Source: Cynocephalus volans (lineage: Eukaryota > Chordata > Mammalia > Dermoptera > Cynocephalidae). Taken from it: a stretch of DNA of 64,000 nucleotides. The notes under the pieces were generated by a model. It was not told the origin of the DNA and made no database searches. It saw only the letters and a program-made list of their open reading frames with translations. This document shows, one piece after another, positions 37,863-49,562 of the stretch (positions within the stretch are counted from its first letter, which is position 1; every line of letters starts with the position of its first letter). A program made the position numbers and the translations under genes. Location: positions 27,007,577 through 27,071,576 of the forward strand of contig NC_084462.1 in NCBI RefSeq assembly GCF_027409185.1. Direction: 5' to 3'.

Positions 37863-38585
37863 ACCCCACAAGAAGTCTAAGATCCAGTGCTATAGGGGTT
37901 CAATGAGGGAGAAATCACTGAGGGTGATAGTGACTGATCAGAGAAAGCTTCCTGGAGGAAGGGCTGAGACTCCAGCCCTGATGGTGGGGCAGGATACGGA
38001 GAGGGCCCCAAAGTCATTTGAAATGGGGGAATCACTTGCAGACATGGATGAAGGAGAGCAGATTACTGGTTAGAGCATTTGAACAGGGCCAGGGACAGAA
38101 TGTGGGCAAGGCAGAGGCCGGGCCTTGCTATACCCTGAGTGGGGACCTCAGGCTCAGGTTCAGATTGGGCTGGGTGCAAATCCCAACACTCCTAGCCAGG
38201 TGAGCCTGGAGAAGTCACTTTCTCCCTCTGGGCCTCAGTTTCCTCATCTTTGAAATGGGGAGACTACGAAATGGTAGGCAGGCAAGTTCCCACCATGGAG
38301 CCTACAGCCCAGTTGACATCCAGGGTGGGCAACAGGGAACTCTTCCTGGGGCAGTGGGGACACACCCAGGTCATCTTGGGTGGGAAAGGCAGTGAGGGCC
38401 ACACCAGGGCCCTGGGCTGGATGTGGCAGGACAGTCCCACCTCCATGTGGTGGCCAGTCCCCATCCCCACTAGCCCTGACCCCCTCAGCCTGAAGGGAGA
38501 CTGCAGGCTCTGGGGGACCCTTGGGTCCAGCAACCCTCGGCCTTTCATATCCTTCCTGACACTAGGGCAGAAAAGACCAGAATCA

Positions 38586-38763
38586 GGGCCAGCCCGTGGC
38601 TCACTCAGGAGAGTGCGGTGCTGATAACACCAAGGCCACGGGTTCGGATCCTATATAGGGATGGCTGGTTAGCTCACTGGCTGAGCGTGGTGCTGACGAC
38701 ACCAAGTCAAGGGTTAAGATCCCCTTACCGGTCATCTTTGTATAAAAAAAAAAAAAAAAGAAA
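38586..38763 (+). mobile_element. Dimeric tRNA-Ile SINE
   Basis: A full dimer of the same type as the copy at 9487, with an A-rich tail. Perfect 14-bp direct repeats occur at 38569-38582 and 38764-38777. Both units retain recognisable internal promoter boxes. Confidence 0.92.
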
Positions 38764-40250
38764 AGAAAAGACCAGAACGTCAGGCTTAGAATGAAAACTG
38801 AAGCTCATGGAACTCAGCCCTCTGTAGTACCCCTCCTCTGCTTGCCTCATTGACGGGACCCCACCATCTCCCAAGGCAACCATGCACACTCAGATAGCCC
38901 CCACTGAACCCCTGTGCCATCCCACCCAGGTCCCAGAAAAGCCCCCTGAAGTTTACAGCTGGGTAAACATTGGGCTGAGAGATCAAGCCACTTGCCCAAG
39001 GTCATATGGTAAAGCAGGCCTCCTGAAGCCCACGCCAGGGCTCCCCACCACAGAGTGGGCAGCACGCCGTGCTCACTGCCTGTCCTGCTCAGCCATCTCA
39101 GGTCTGCCTCCTCCTCCCAGCAGAAGACACATACACTCACACACACACACATGCACAGACATGTGTGGGCAGGTCAATTCCCGACATGAGCCCAGGGCAA
39201 GTGTTCCAGTGCAGTCCTTCACACCAGATAGCTAAATATTTACAAGTTATGAAGGAGGCCAACACATTATAGCAAACTGTGAAATAGACAGCTATGCTTT
39301 CATGACAAACTGGAAGGCCAAGTTCACATTCATAGTTCTCAGAGTTCCATGCTGGAGCATGTGGGCATGCCAGTTCCCACTCCCCAGCCCTGTGGGCCAC
39401 TAGCTCCCCTTCTCTCCCCACCCCCTGCTCAGCCTGCGCCACGCAGGGCCTGCTACATAGATGTCCCAGCCCACACATCCATGCGCTGGGCACACTCTCT
39501 GCCTACAGCTGCTCCTGGGCCTGGCGGTGGGCACGTTGGCATGTGGGTCATCTCAGGAGGATGAACTGGGGAAGAGGTCCATCTGGCCCCTGTGGTCAGG
39601 CTGGGACCCTTTTGGCAGGGAATTCCAGGGCCCCAGGGCAGCCTCTAGAAGGGGAAGGCATGGGTTCCAGGCTGGTATGTCCCCTTGGCCCCGAGAAGAG
39701 TGGGGACCAGGGCAGGGGACCCTTCTGCTCAGGTCCAGAGACTGTACTGCACAAAGGCATGCACATGCTTCTTGCACCAAAGTCTGTCTGGGGAGGGAAC
39801 TTCACTACCAGCTCCCTGGCCCATCTTTCCGGGCTCTCCCTGTTATGTTCTGGACAGCTGCCTCAGGGGCCCTGTGGACCTTTCCCCAGGACCTTTCCCT
39901 TTGTCTGTCTGTGTCCCTGTCTGGGCCCAGCCTCTGTCGACTTGAGGGGACAGCACTCCTGGGCTCTCACTGTGGAGGAGGGGTGAGGCCAGGAGGACCA
40001 GCCATCCCCCAAGGTGGAGGCTCAGAAGACATGTTCTGGCCATGCCAGCCCTGCCTGGGGCCCAGCCCTGTTCCCAGCTGCTCACAACACTCCCCAATCC
40101 CCACGGGACAGTGAAATGAACACTGGTCAGACCCAGCAGGCTGGCAGAGTGGCCAGGAGCAGAGCTTTGGCGTTCTGCCTCCTGGGTTCAATCACCTCTT
40201 TTTTTGTTTGTTTGATACTTTTTATACTTCATATCTCTTTGTTGAGTTTG

Positions 40251-41500
40251 TTCTATTTTTTTTTTTATGGAAACACTATTGATTGCACATATCCATGGGT
40301 ACAGCGTTGAATATCCATACCTGCGTGCAATATGTGATGCTCACATCAGGATAATTAGTCTATTCAACATTATACAATGTATTCATGCTTTGTGCTCCTT
40401 TACCAATTTCTTGCCAACCCTCCTTCCCCTCCCCCTTTCCCACTTCTGTTGGCCTCACTTCTGTTCTCTCCTTTTGAAAGTTCAATGAATTATTGTGATT
40501 GCTGTTTGTTTGTTTGTTTTAGCTCCTACTTATAAGTGAGGACATGTAGTATTTCTCTTTCTGTACCTAGCTTATTTCACTTAACATAATTTTCTCTAGT
40601 TCATCCATGTTGCTGCGAATGGCAGAATTTCATTCTTTTTTATGGCTGAGTAGTATTCCATTGAGTATATACCACATTTTCCTTATTTAATTGTCCATTG
40701 ATGGACATTTAGGTTGGTTCCATATCTTGGCTATTGTAAATAGAGCTGTGATGAACATGGGGGTGCAGGTGTCCCTTCGACATGATGATTTCCATTCCTT
40801 TGAGTAAATACCCAGCAGTGGGATTGCTAGATCGTGTGGTTGGTTGAGGAACCTCCATACTGTTTTCCATAATGGCTGCACTAATTTATAGTCCCACCAA
40901 AGTGTAGGAGGGGTCCCCTTTCCCTGCATCCTCACCAGCATTTGTTATTCTCTGTCTTTTTGACAATGGACAGGCTAACTGGGGCGAGATGGTATCTCAG
41001 TGTGGTTTTGATTTGCATTTCCCTGATGCTGAGTGATGTTGAACATTTTTTCATGTGTCTGTTGGCCATTTGTATGTCTTTCTTTAAGAAATGCCTGTTC
41101 AGCAACTTTGCCCGTTTTTTAATTGGATTACTTTTTTTTTTTTTAACTGTTGAGTTCCTTGAATATTCTGCATATTAATGTTATATTAATGTCAGATGAA
41201 TAGTTTGCAAATATTTTTTCTCATTCTGTATGTTGTTTTTTTGCTCCGTTAGCAGTTTCTTAAGGTTTTTTAGCTCGATGTAATCCCATTTGTTTATTTT
41301 TTTTCTTTTGTTGCTTGTGCTTTTGGGGTCTTATTCATAAAGTCTTTGCCCAGTCCTACTTCCTGAAGTGTTTCCTTATGTTTTCTTTTAGAAGATTTAT
41401 AGTTTCAGGTCTTATAAGGTCTTATATTTAAGTCTCTAATCCATTTTGAGTTGATTTTGGTGTATAATGAGACAATCCTCACTTCTTAACTGTGGGATCT
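40251..41500 (-). mobile_element. L1 LINE 3' fragment, antisense
   Basis: Poly(T) at 40251-40264 marks the tail. The rest resembles the 3' end of a mammalian L1 in reverse, for example 'ggctgagtagtattccattg', 'cttatttcacttaacataat' and 'ccagcagtgggattgctaga'. All frames are interrupted. Confidence 0.87.
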
Positions 41501-42504
41501 TAGATGGTTTACTTTGCTTCTCTGTGCCACATAGTTTTGCTGTGCGAGAACGGGGGTAATAAAAATGCCTACTTTGTAGGATCCATAGGATTGCTGCAAT
41601 GATTCAATGAGTTACTACATTTACCCAGCAAAACTTTATTGAGTGCTTGCCATGTGCCAGGACGGGGAGGATGGGCACTGGGGACAAAGGTGTGAATGAA
41701 AAGAAGGCTCTGGTTTCACGGGACTGCCGTCCTCATGTGGGAAGAATTACTGTGTAAGAAGTCAAGTGGTAGCAGGTGTTATGAAGAGTAAAGCAGGGGA
41801 AGGGGCAAGGCATCTTGGGGTGCTGTTTTATATATAGTGGCCCAGGAAGGCAGCTCTGATGAGGGGACAATTAAGCTGAGAACTGAAGGAAGTGAGGGAG
41901 AGAGCCCTATGACACCAGGGGGAGGGGGAGGGGGAGTCTCCAGGCAGGAGGAATAGCAGGTGCAAAGGCCCTGAGGAGGGAGCATGCTCTGCTTGGCCCT
42001 TCTTCTGGGCCCTGGATCCAAGTGCTCAGCAGGGGAGAGGCGAGGCCCCCTGAGAAGCCACAAGGGTTGCCTGATCCCCACAAGCCCCAGGGGACAGCAA
42101 CTTGGTGTCCTCAATATTTTTCATAACCTCAGGGTCTTTCTCTCTGCCAGTCCAGAGACCACATGGCTCCTCCCCAGGATCCGGGAGGCAGCAGTACTGA
42201 GGAGCTGTTCTCTGGATAGGTAACTGCTGTCCCCCCCAATGTCCAGCCCCCAGGATGGCCACGGGTAAGGAGGAAAGCCAGGGCCAGGGATTTCAAAGTT
42301 AACTGGCAGCTTTATTTATGGTGGGAAGGGGGATGGGTGAGAAGGGAGGGGCTTCTGAAGGGGAAGGAATATTCTTTAAGGGAGAAAGGGACTCCATGAG
42401 GGGCAGAGGGAAGGGGAGGGGGCTCCAAGTAGGGGAGGGACCGTCAGAGGAGGAGTGACAAAGATGAAGGCACTGAGTACCCAGACTCAGGAATCCAGTC
42501 CTTC

Positions 42505-42722
42505 CTACACACACACGCACGTGCACAGGTGCACACACATGCGTGCACATACTCAGGCATGTATATACTCACATGGGCACACAACATGATACACACATGC
42601 TCACATGCATATAACATGCATGCACACAGCCACAGGCACACACGTACATTCACACCGACACACAGGCACATAACGTGCATGTGCATATGTGCACACACGT
42701 GCATACACATGCACACACACAG
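42505..42722. repeat. Imperfect (CA)n/(CATG)-rich microsatellite
   Basis: About 215 nt of alternating purine-pyrimidine sequence with CACA, CATG, CACGTG variants. Several Cys/His/Met-rich pseudo-frames arise from it. Potential Z-DNA former. Confidence 0.85.
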
Positions 42723-42834
42723 AGCTCTGAGAAGACCCAGGTTGGGTAAGCCACATCCGGCGGCGTTATTTTGACCTACTGTTTCTCCAAGCCCCTTCCC
42801 GTCCGTGGAGCAGCCTGGGCAGTGGGAAGAGCAG

Positions 42835-42990
42835 GGCAGAACCAGTGGTCTGAAGACCTAGGTGCTCATCAAGACTGTGCCCCTATTGGCCAAGTCCCTT
42901 CCTTCCCTGTGCCTCAGTCTGCTCATCCATAAAATGGGGACAGGCTCAAGGCTCCCTGCAGGGCCACTGGAAGATGAAAGAGATCTCACC
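42835..42990 (+). repeat. MIR element
   Basis: 'ccaagtcccttccttccctg' then 'cctcagtctgctcatccataaaatgggg' is the MIR 5'/core segment. Confidence 0.72.
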
Positions 42991-44559
42991 CCTCTGCCTC
43001 TCTCACTCCCAACCTGGCACCAGACTTCTCCTTTCAGGACTGCAGAAGGGGTTGAGTCAGTCTCCCAAGGCTGGTGAGGGTGGTAACTGTTACCTAATTC
43101 TGCCAGGCCCAGAGCCTCGGGGTGAGCAGCAACCTGAGCTCCAGCCCCGCTCTGCTGCCTGCAACCTGATGCCCAGCCAGCTCTGTGTTCTCAGGGAAGC
43201 TGAACCTCTGCCAGGTGCAAAAGCCAGCAGGAGGACCTAGGTGCTCTTGGGAAGGGAGGGGCCAAGGGCCTGCAGGGAGGCCCAGGCTTCTTCCACCAGG
43301 ACTGGGTTTGAAGCAGGAGAGCTTGAGGCTAGACTCCAGGCAGACTGTTCTACCCCAAACATCCGGAGGGATCACTGGACGCCAAGAAGGACTAAGCCAT
43401 ATTGGCTGGAGAAACTTGGGCAGAGGGTGACACAGGGCCTGGGTGGGGGCTGGGGCCATCTTCACTGTGTGGGGGGAGTGTGTGGGCTTTGCCTCAACAC
43501 CCTGTGCAGCCCTGGGAAAGGTTCTTTTCCTTTCAGAACCAGAGGGGCTCAAAGGGCCTTTCCAGCAGTCATCAGTGCCCTTGGCCAAACCTATCCTCAG
43601 AAGGGCCTTTCCCACTGGAGAAATCATTTCCAGTTGGCAGGTCCCCTGCAACTTCACTGTCACCCACCTGCTCCTACCTTGAACATGCACAGAGTGACGC
43701 TCTGCACTCAGCCTCCCCAGGTGCCACCCCCACCCCCACACCTTCACTCCTCTGTGCCTCCCTGGGGTCTCCAGGGAAGGGAGACCAATGGGGTGCTGCT
43801 GTCGGGACCTCTCTCCCTCTCCCCCAGACACCGGGGAGGCCCCCTCCTCTCCTTCCTCCTTAGTCTCAGCCACCAGGTAAGAAGGGAACCGGAGTTGTGG
43901 GTTTGATGCCAGCTGTCTTCCCTTCCAGGATGGGAGAAATACGAGCTCAGGTGCCATCCCCAGCAGCCGTGGTCAAGATGGCAGAGATCTCTCTTTCCTC
44001 CCCCCTAGGGAAGGCAGGGCTGGAGACAAACCTCTCTGTCTGCTCGCTTCCTCAGGAGGGCAGAGAGGGGAAGCATGTGGGGCAGGGAGGATCTTGGTGA
44101 GGACACCTGGGCTCTGTCCTTCCAGCTGTGTGTTTGGCTACACCCTACCCCACCTCTCATGGAAGGTCACCTTTGAGCGCACCTGGAGCCCTGACAGTTA
44201 ACAGAAGGTGGGCTTCACCTGATAGCAGAGAACAACAAAGAACACACAGGAGGCTTGAGGGTTTTAGATTCGCTTCCCTGCAACCACAGGAACGCCCCTG
44301 GCTGTGCATGGGCAGAAGAGCAGGCCCATCATGTGGCTGGCGGGAGATGCAGAGAAAGCCTGGCTCACGTTTTGGCAGACCGCAGCCACATGAAAGGGCT
44401 AGGTCTACCTGCCACATATACCTTGGATACACAGGGGCAGCCTTGGAAGAAGCCCGGGGCTCTGTCATTGTGCTTAGACTCTCTGGCCCTGGTTCTATGC
44501 ACAACAACATAAGCAGAGAAACCTTATAATGGCCTCCACCAACCACAAGCTCAAATCCA

Positions 44560-44970
44560 AACCCTTGGGCTGGCCTTCAGGGCCCTCCCCCTGGCCCTTG
44601 TGGCCTTTCCATGTCCTTCTCTCCATACTGGCTCCGTGTAACCTCCCATACCCCACTTTCTGGTCTTGCCAGGCCAGTGTGTTCCTGGTACAAACCACTC
44701 TCTCCTCTGAAATGCCCTCTCCACATTCCATTCTGAAGAGGTTTGGTCAGCCCTCAAGGCCAGGTTCAGGGGTCACCTCCCTTGAGAGGCCTTGCTGGAT
44801 CCTGCAGAGCAGGCTGCTCCCTCTGCTGCGCTCTGCAGAGCATGAGCAGGTGCCTCTCCCAGAACTGGTGCCTCCTGGAACTATCGTGGGTTTCTGTCCC
44901 TTACCTGTGCTGGGAACAAGCCTTGGTCATCTCTGTGTCACAGCCTCTGGGATAGAGCCAGGATATAGGA
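44560..44970 (+). repeat. L2 LINE 3' fragment
   Basis: Typical L2 end: 'caggttcaggggtcacctcccttgagaggccttgc', then a tail resembling 'ggtactcggtgactatttgatgaggg' leading into a (GAAT/GAGT) run. Ancient and non-coding. Confidence 0.65.
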
Positions 44971-45245
44971 GGTACTCGGTGACTATTTGATGAGGGAATG
45001 AATGAGTGAGGGAGTGAGTGAATGAGTGCAAGGGTGAGGGAGAGCCTGGTCAAGGTTCAGGCTCCCAGGATCTGTGGTCCTTGACTATGGGTTCCCTTGT
45101 GGGCCAGGTGGACAGGTTACTTGGGCTCAGAGCACCAAGCCGTGAGCATGGGTGTGGCTTCCCAAGCCCAGGCTGCCCTTGTGCAGAGGCCCAGGGCAAC
45201 AAACATTTACTGAGCACCTGCTGTCTGCACCACTCATGCCATTCT

Positions 45246-45311
45246 CCCCTGGTCACTCCATTAAGTTTGGGGAACATGCCCCTGGTCACTCCATTAAGTT
45301 TGGGGAACATG
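45246..45311 (+). repeat. 33-bp tandem duplication
   Basis: Two perfect 33-bp copies (45246-45278 and 45279-45311) containing ggtcactccattaagtttgg, immediately upstream of the L2 end at 45330. The unit is a multiple of three, so open frames run through it; no gene is implied. Confidence 0.9.
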
Positions 45312-45329
45312 CCCAGCCCATCTCCACCT

Positions 45330-45750
45330 GGCTCCCTGCTTCTTCTGTCCACTTGGAAGCTCTTCACCTGCTTCTCTCATGGCTGCTCCTTGGATTCCTT
45401 CAGGTCTCAGCAGAAATGCCATCTCCTCGGGGAGGCCTTCCTTGTTCATCCTGTTTACAGTTGCCACTCTCTCTGTTCCATCATCTTGTTTTAATGGTCT
45501 GCACTGGGCTTATCACGCAGTTAACTCATATCTCATATCACATTTAATCTCATACCTCCTATTTTTCTTGCTTACCTATCTGTTTGCTGACTGACTTCCT
45601 CTTCTCCCTCTCCCCACAGATGACAGAGCTCTTTGAAGGCAGGCATTTGGCTCCCATGCTCGCTGTGGCATGCCCAGCACTCAGCACTGGGAAGAGTGCC
45701 TGGCACACAGTGGGCGCTCATTAGACATTCAGTGAATGAGTGAATGCCAA
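45330..45750 (+). repeat. L2 LINE 3' end
   Basis: Well preserved L2 signature: 'caggtctcagcagaaatgcc', 'ggggaggccttccttg', 'ctttgaaggcaggcatttgg', then 'gtgcctggcacacagtgggcgctcattagac'. Confidence 0.8.
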
Positions 45751-45938
45751 GCCAGACAGTCCATGTCCTCAAGGTGTCTGCAGGAGCAGGACAGTGGACA
45801 GAGACCTCCACGAGGAGGCCACGGATTGGTAGAACATGCCACAGTGATGAAAGCCTTCTCATCACCCAGTAAAGCTGTGTTTATCAAGTGCACCTCATGC
45901 CAGGCGCCTCTGTCCCTTGCTCTGCTCACACCTCTTTA

Positions 45939-46114
45939 TGTATTTTTTTGTTTTTGTTTTTCTGACCGGTAAGTGGATCGCTACCCTTGGCACGGTGTTG
46001 TCTGCGTCACGCTCAGCCAGTGAGTGCACCAGCCATCCCTATGTAGGATCCGAACCCGCGGCCTCGGCGCCACCAGCGCCGCACTCTCCCGAGTGAGCCA
46101 CGGGGCCGGCCCAT
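45939..46114 (-). mobile_element. Dimeric tRNA-Ile SINE, CpG-rich copy
   Basis: The minus-strand copy starts ggccggccccgtggctcac and retains many CpGs (cggcgct, gccgcgggttcgg), suggesting a recent insertion. Perfect 15-bp duplications occur at 45924-45938 and 46115-46129. The tail appears on the plus strand as a T-rich run interrupted by G. Confidence 0.92.
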
Positions 46115-46985
46115 GCTCACACCTCTTTAAAAGCAGGAATTACTATGTCCATTCTACAGGTGAGTACATAGAAGCCCAGGGAGTCTGGGCAACTTGCCCC
46201 CAAGGCAAACACCAGGAAGAAGCACTGTTTGGATCCCTCCCTCTCTTACCCATATCGTCTCCCCTCTCAGGCAGGCATAATTCTCCCTCTTCAGAGGTGG
46301 GGCCCAAGGCTCAGAGAAGCCAAGCCCAAGGCCTCACAGCCAGGGAGAGGTTGCTGGAGGCTTGGTGGCCTTTTCTGGTTCTGCTCAGAGCCCTCGCCAA
46401 TTCCAGGCCTCCCTCGGAGGCCGCTCAGTGGGCTTGCTATCCCCAGGCTCCGGCCATCACTGCCTGCACGCCCCTCTGCACCCCGAAGCCGGAGCACCTC
46501 TTCCCGCCTTCCGCTTCCCAGCAGGGACTCCAGACACCACTCTCAGAGTTACATTTCTCTTCCACGTCCCCCTCCTTCCCCTCTTACCGGGTCCTGTTGG
46601 CTCTTCTTCGGAAACAATGTGCCTCGTTTCCTTCCTGCCCTCAGAAGCTCAGGTTCACGAGGCCTGTGCTGGTTGCCATGGATCACTGGTCCCTTTCTGA
46701 GTGTTGAGTCACCTGCTCCAGAATTGGGAGGTTCCCACCCTCATCTAGTATAATCTCGTGTTAACTTGATTATATCTGCAGAGCCCCTATTCCCAAGTAA
46801 TGTCACATTCACAGGCACTAGGATGATCACTTTGATGTTGACCGAAGGGAACAAGGTGGCTTGGAAGGGCCTGGAGATGACTGGCACAGGGAGCTGGGCC
46901 AGAGGCTGCTGCACTGATGGGGCGGAGGGCTGTGCTGTCACTGTGGGGAGGGTGACTGCTGTCCGCGCTGTGCTCTGTGCTGCAG

Positions 46986-47079
46986 TCTGGGCAGTGGGGC
47001 TGCTGTGTGGAGGTGCTGAGCGGGGCCACCCTGCTGCTGCTGCTGGCTTTCCTGATGGCCCTGATCCACTTCTTCCCGG
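46986..47079 (+). other. Candidate exon encoding one transmembrane helix
   Basis: A pyrimidine-rich tract ending tgtgctctgtgctgcag (AG at 46984-46985) precedes a 94-nt open segment that ends CCCGG before GTGAGG (GT at 47080-47081). Both splice signals are good. Read from the first base, the phase encodes a short polar start (SGQWGCCVEV), then about 20 hydrophobic residues (LSGATLLLLLAFLMALIHFF), then PG, as in a single-pass membrane segment. I do not recognise the protein. No upstream exon or start was identified. It could be a chance arrangement of CTG-rich DNA. Confidence 0.3.
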
Positions 47080-47529
47080 GTGAGGCCTGGGCTCTGCGGA
47101 TGATACAGGTGGTGGGTTCCTGCAGGGGGCTAAGGGCAGAGCTGGGGGTCTTGGGGTGAGGGCATTTCTCTTATGCCCTTAACGCCTTCCCTAAGATTTC
47201 CCTTCAGGAGGAGGGCGAGTGGAAGGGGAGGGGCTGTTCCCTGCAATGGGAGCTAAAGGTGGGGAGGGATGGCTGAAGAGGTGGAGCGTTTTGGTCCCAT
47301 ACAGCCCCAGGAGGGGACCCTCTCTGCTCTCCTCTCTCCAGGGAGATCCTGGGGTGCAGATGGGACCAGGCAGGAATCCTATATGTCCTGCCACCAGGGC
47401 CTGGCCCAGCCTGATAGGAGAAGAGGTTTCACCTGCTCTTATCCAAGCTCCTGGTCTCTCCCCAGAGTTCTCAACTGTCCTGGAAGGGTTTGAAATGCTC
47501 CCATGTACCAATGCTACCCCCCACTGCAG

Positions 47530-47586
47530 GAGTGTCTGATAGAGGGCCTCAGGATGTCCCCACTGATGTGGCTGAGAGGGCACCTG
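47530..47586 (+). other. Candidate second exon following the membrane exon
   Basis: An acceptor (taccccccactgcag, AG at 47528-47529) and a donor (CTG then GTGAGC, GT at 47587-47588) delimit 57 nt. Spliced to the segment at 46986-47079 the frame stays open and gives a hydrophilic acidic stretch (VSDRGPQDVPTDVAERAP), plausible as a tail after a membrane helix. The length is a multiple of three, so it would be phase-neutral. No continuation exon was identified. Evidence is splice signals plus frame only. Confidence 0.25.
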
Positions 47587-47734
47587 GTGAGCACGAGGGT
47601 CCCAGACTGTGCCCAGGCTCCTGAAGTTGGCTCACCCAAGCGGGATCACATGAACCAGATAAGAGCCCCTGACTGGGCCTCCTTGTGACCCCAACTGGCA
47701 ACTAGCTGCCTCCTCCACCCAACAACCAGGATCA

Positions 47735-47850
47735 AGAGACCTGGGTTCTGTGTTCACTCCGTCATGGGTTCACTGTGAGACCTTAGCCAAGTAACTTACC
47801 CTCCAGGGCCTCAGGTTCCCGTGTGCAGTATGAAGGCTGGTCTGGGGATC
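47735..47850 (+). repeat. MIR element
   Basis: 'gagacctgggttctgtgttc' then 'gtgagaccttagccaagtaac' matches the MIR core. It lies just downstream of the candidate exons at 46986-47586. Confidence 0.65.
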
Positions 47851-49199
47851 TTTTCCAGTGTTCCCTCACAGTCTGATAAACCTAATTCATGGGAATGATG
47901 TACCAGTGGTGGAATTCCAGGCATTGTGTGATGGGCGGGTGGACGGGGAGGGCTTTCCTGCCATGCCACAGACGGCCACTCTCACCCCTGGAGATTTCAC
48001 TCATGCCAGGAAGCTACGCCAGCAGCACAGCGTGCTTGGAGGGTGGTGAGAGGCCAGACTGGGGAAGGAGGCCAGGGTCAAGCTGGGCAAGGTGGAAGGA
48101 GAAGGGGGAAGTTAGGAGCTTCCTGCCTGAGTACTCTCTTTCCTCTGTGAAGTCACATTTATATGTGCACGTATGCATGGCATGTACTTGTGTACAGATA
48201 AGCTCATGCATGTCTTGTGTGTTTAACAAATACATGTAGGTGTTTTCCTGACCACATACATTTTTTGTGGATCAGTGTTGAATTGTCTGGACTTGAATTG
48301 ATGTGTGGGTGAAGGCCCAGATTTGTGAGGTCAAATGTTTGTGTCTCTGTTTGTATGTGCCTTTGTAGGGTGTGTGTGTGCATGTGTACTCATGTGGGCC
48401 TTGTGAGTTTCAACTGCTCTGGGCACTGGGAAGGCCAGAGCTTTCCCAGAGCCACCTCTGTGAGCAGGAAGCTCTGATTTTCCCATCCCTGGAAGGCCAA
48501 AGCCCACCTGCCCTTGGCCACTGGGAGGCTGTAGCTAGTCCCCTAGGAGGAGTAGGAAACCATCCAGGAGGCAGCCATGACACGAGGGCAAGGATGGGCA
48601 GGCAAGCCTTTGGAGACCTTTCTTGGGGATCTTGGCCAAGCTGGCAGGGGATCAAGGCCAGTTCAAAACAGGACTGCAGAGCAGGGTTCCAGGCAGCCTG
48701 TCATCTGTCCTGAAGATGGCGTGGTAGTCCCCCAGAAGCCAGGCTTCAAGTCCAGCTCTGGGTGCTGCTCCTGCAGCTGGAAGGTGACCAGGCATAGAGC
48801 GACATATGGGAGCTCAGAAGGCATCCTGGGATGGAGGCTGGGGGAGGTGCCCCTGTGGGTCTCAGGAGCCCAAGGGTGCAGCACCAACTCCAAGGCCAAC
48901 TCTTCCCTCAGTGCTGTCCCACAGCCCACCCCCACCCCCCATTCCATGCTTGCAAGATCCTCATCCTGCCTCCAGCCTTCTCTGGGCCCTGCCCCACCCC
49001 ACTCACCTGAGGGAGCAGGCACCTCCAGGCAGGGAGGAGCCCTGGACTTTGGGTGGGGGAACTCGTGCACAACCCCTCTGCTCTGCCACACCCCATGGGA
49101 CTCCAGAGAGTCACTTTGTGCCCTAGGCTTCCGTTTCTGCCTGCCCAGACCCGCTGCTGGTGCCTCGGCCGGACTCCCCTGGCTTCCTGCTTAGACTAC

Positions 49200-49562
49200 T
49201 ATGAAGACAGTTTCCTAGCTGTCCTCCCAGGCTCCATACTGGCCCCCTCCGCCCTGCCTACTGGCTTCACACCTCCTGGCCTTGGCTCAGCTGTTGCCCT
49301 CTCTTCCTGGCCCTGGCCCCACCCGGGTGACTCCACTCCACGAAATCTGTCCTCTGCCCCTCCTGGGTGGCGCCCACTGTACCTTTGTGCACACGTCACT
49401 CTCTCTCTCTCCAAACAGCACGTCTTCCTTAAGGAACTATGAGCACATCAAAGGCGGTGGCTGCTCTTCTCCATCTTTGAGCCCCAGGGCTGAGCACAGG
49501 CCTGGGTCTCTGTAGTTGCTCACAAAGTGTTCGTTCAATAAAAGACCGAATGAATGAATGAA
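49200..49562 (+). repeat. L2 LINE 3' end
   Basis: 'ctgagcacaggcctgggtctctg' followed by 'caataaaagaccgaatgaatg' ends a plus-strand L2 copy. Confidence 0.6.

Noticed and set aside
39461..40114. 217-codon plus-strand frame
   Set aside because: G+C-rich low-stop sequence with several overlapping frames on both strands; no recognisable domain and no convincing splice signals.
42444..42774. Cys/His/Met-rich frames on both strands
   Set aside because: They are translations of an imperfect CA/CATG microsatellite.
48577..49194. 205-codon plus-strand frame downstream of the candidate membrane exons
   Set aside because: Partly MIR-like sequence, with no acceptor in a matching phase identified; kept out of the candidate gene model.
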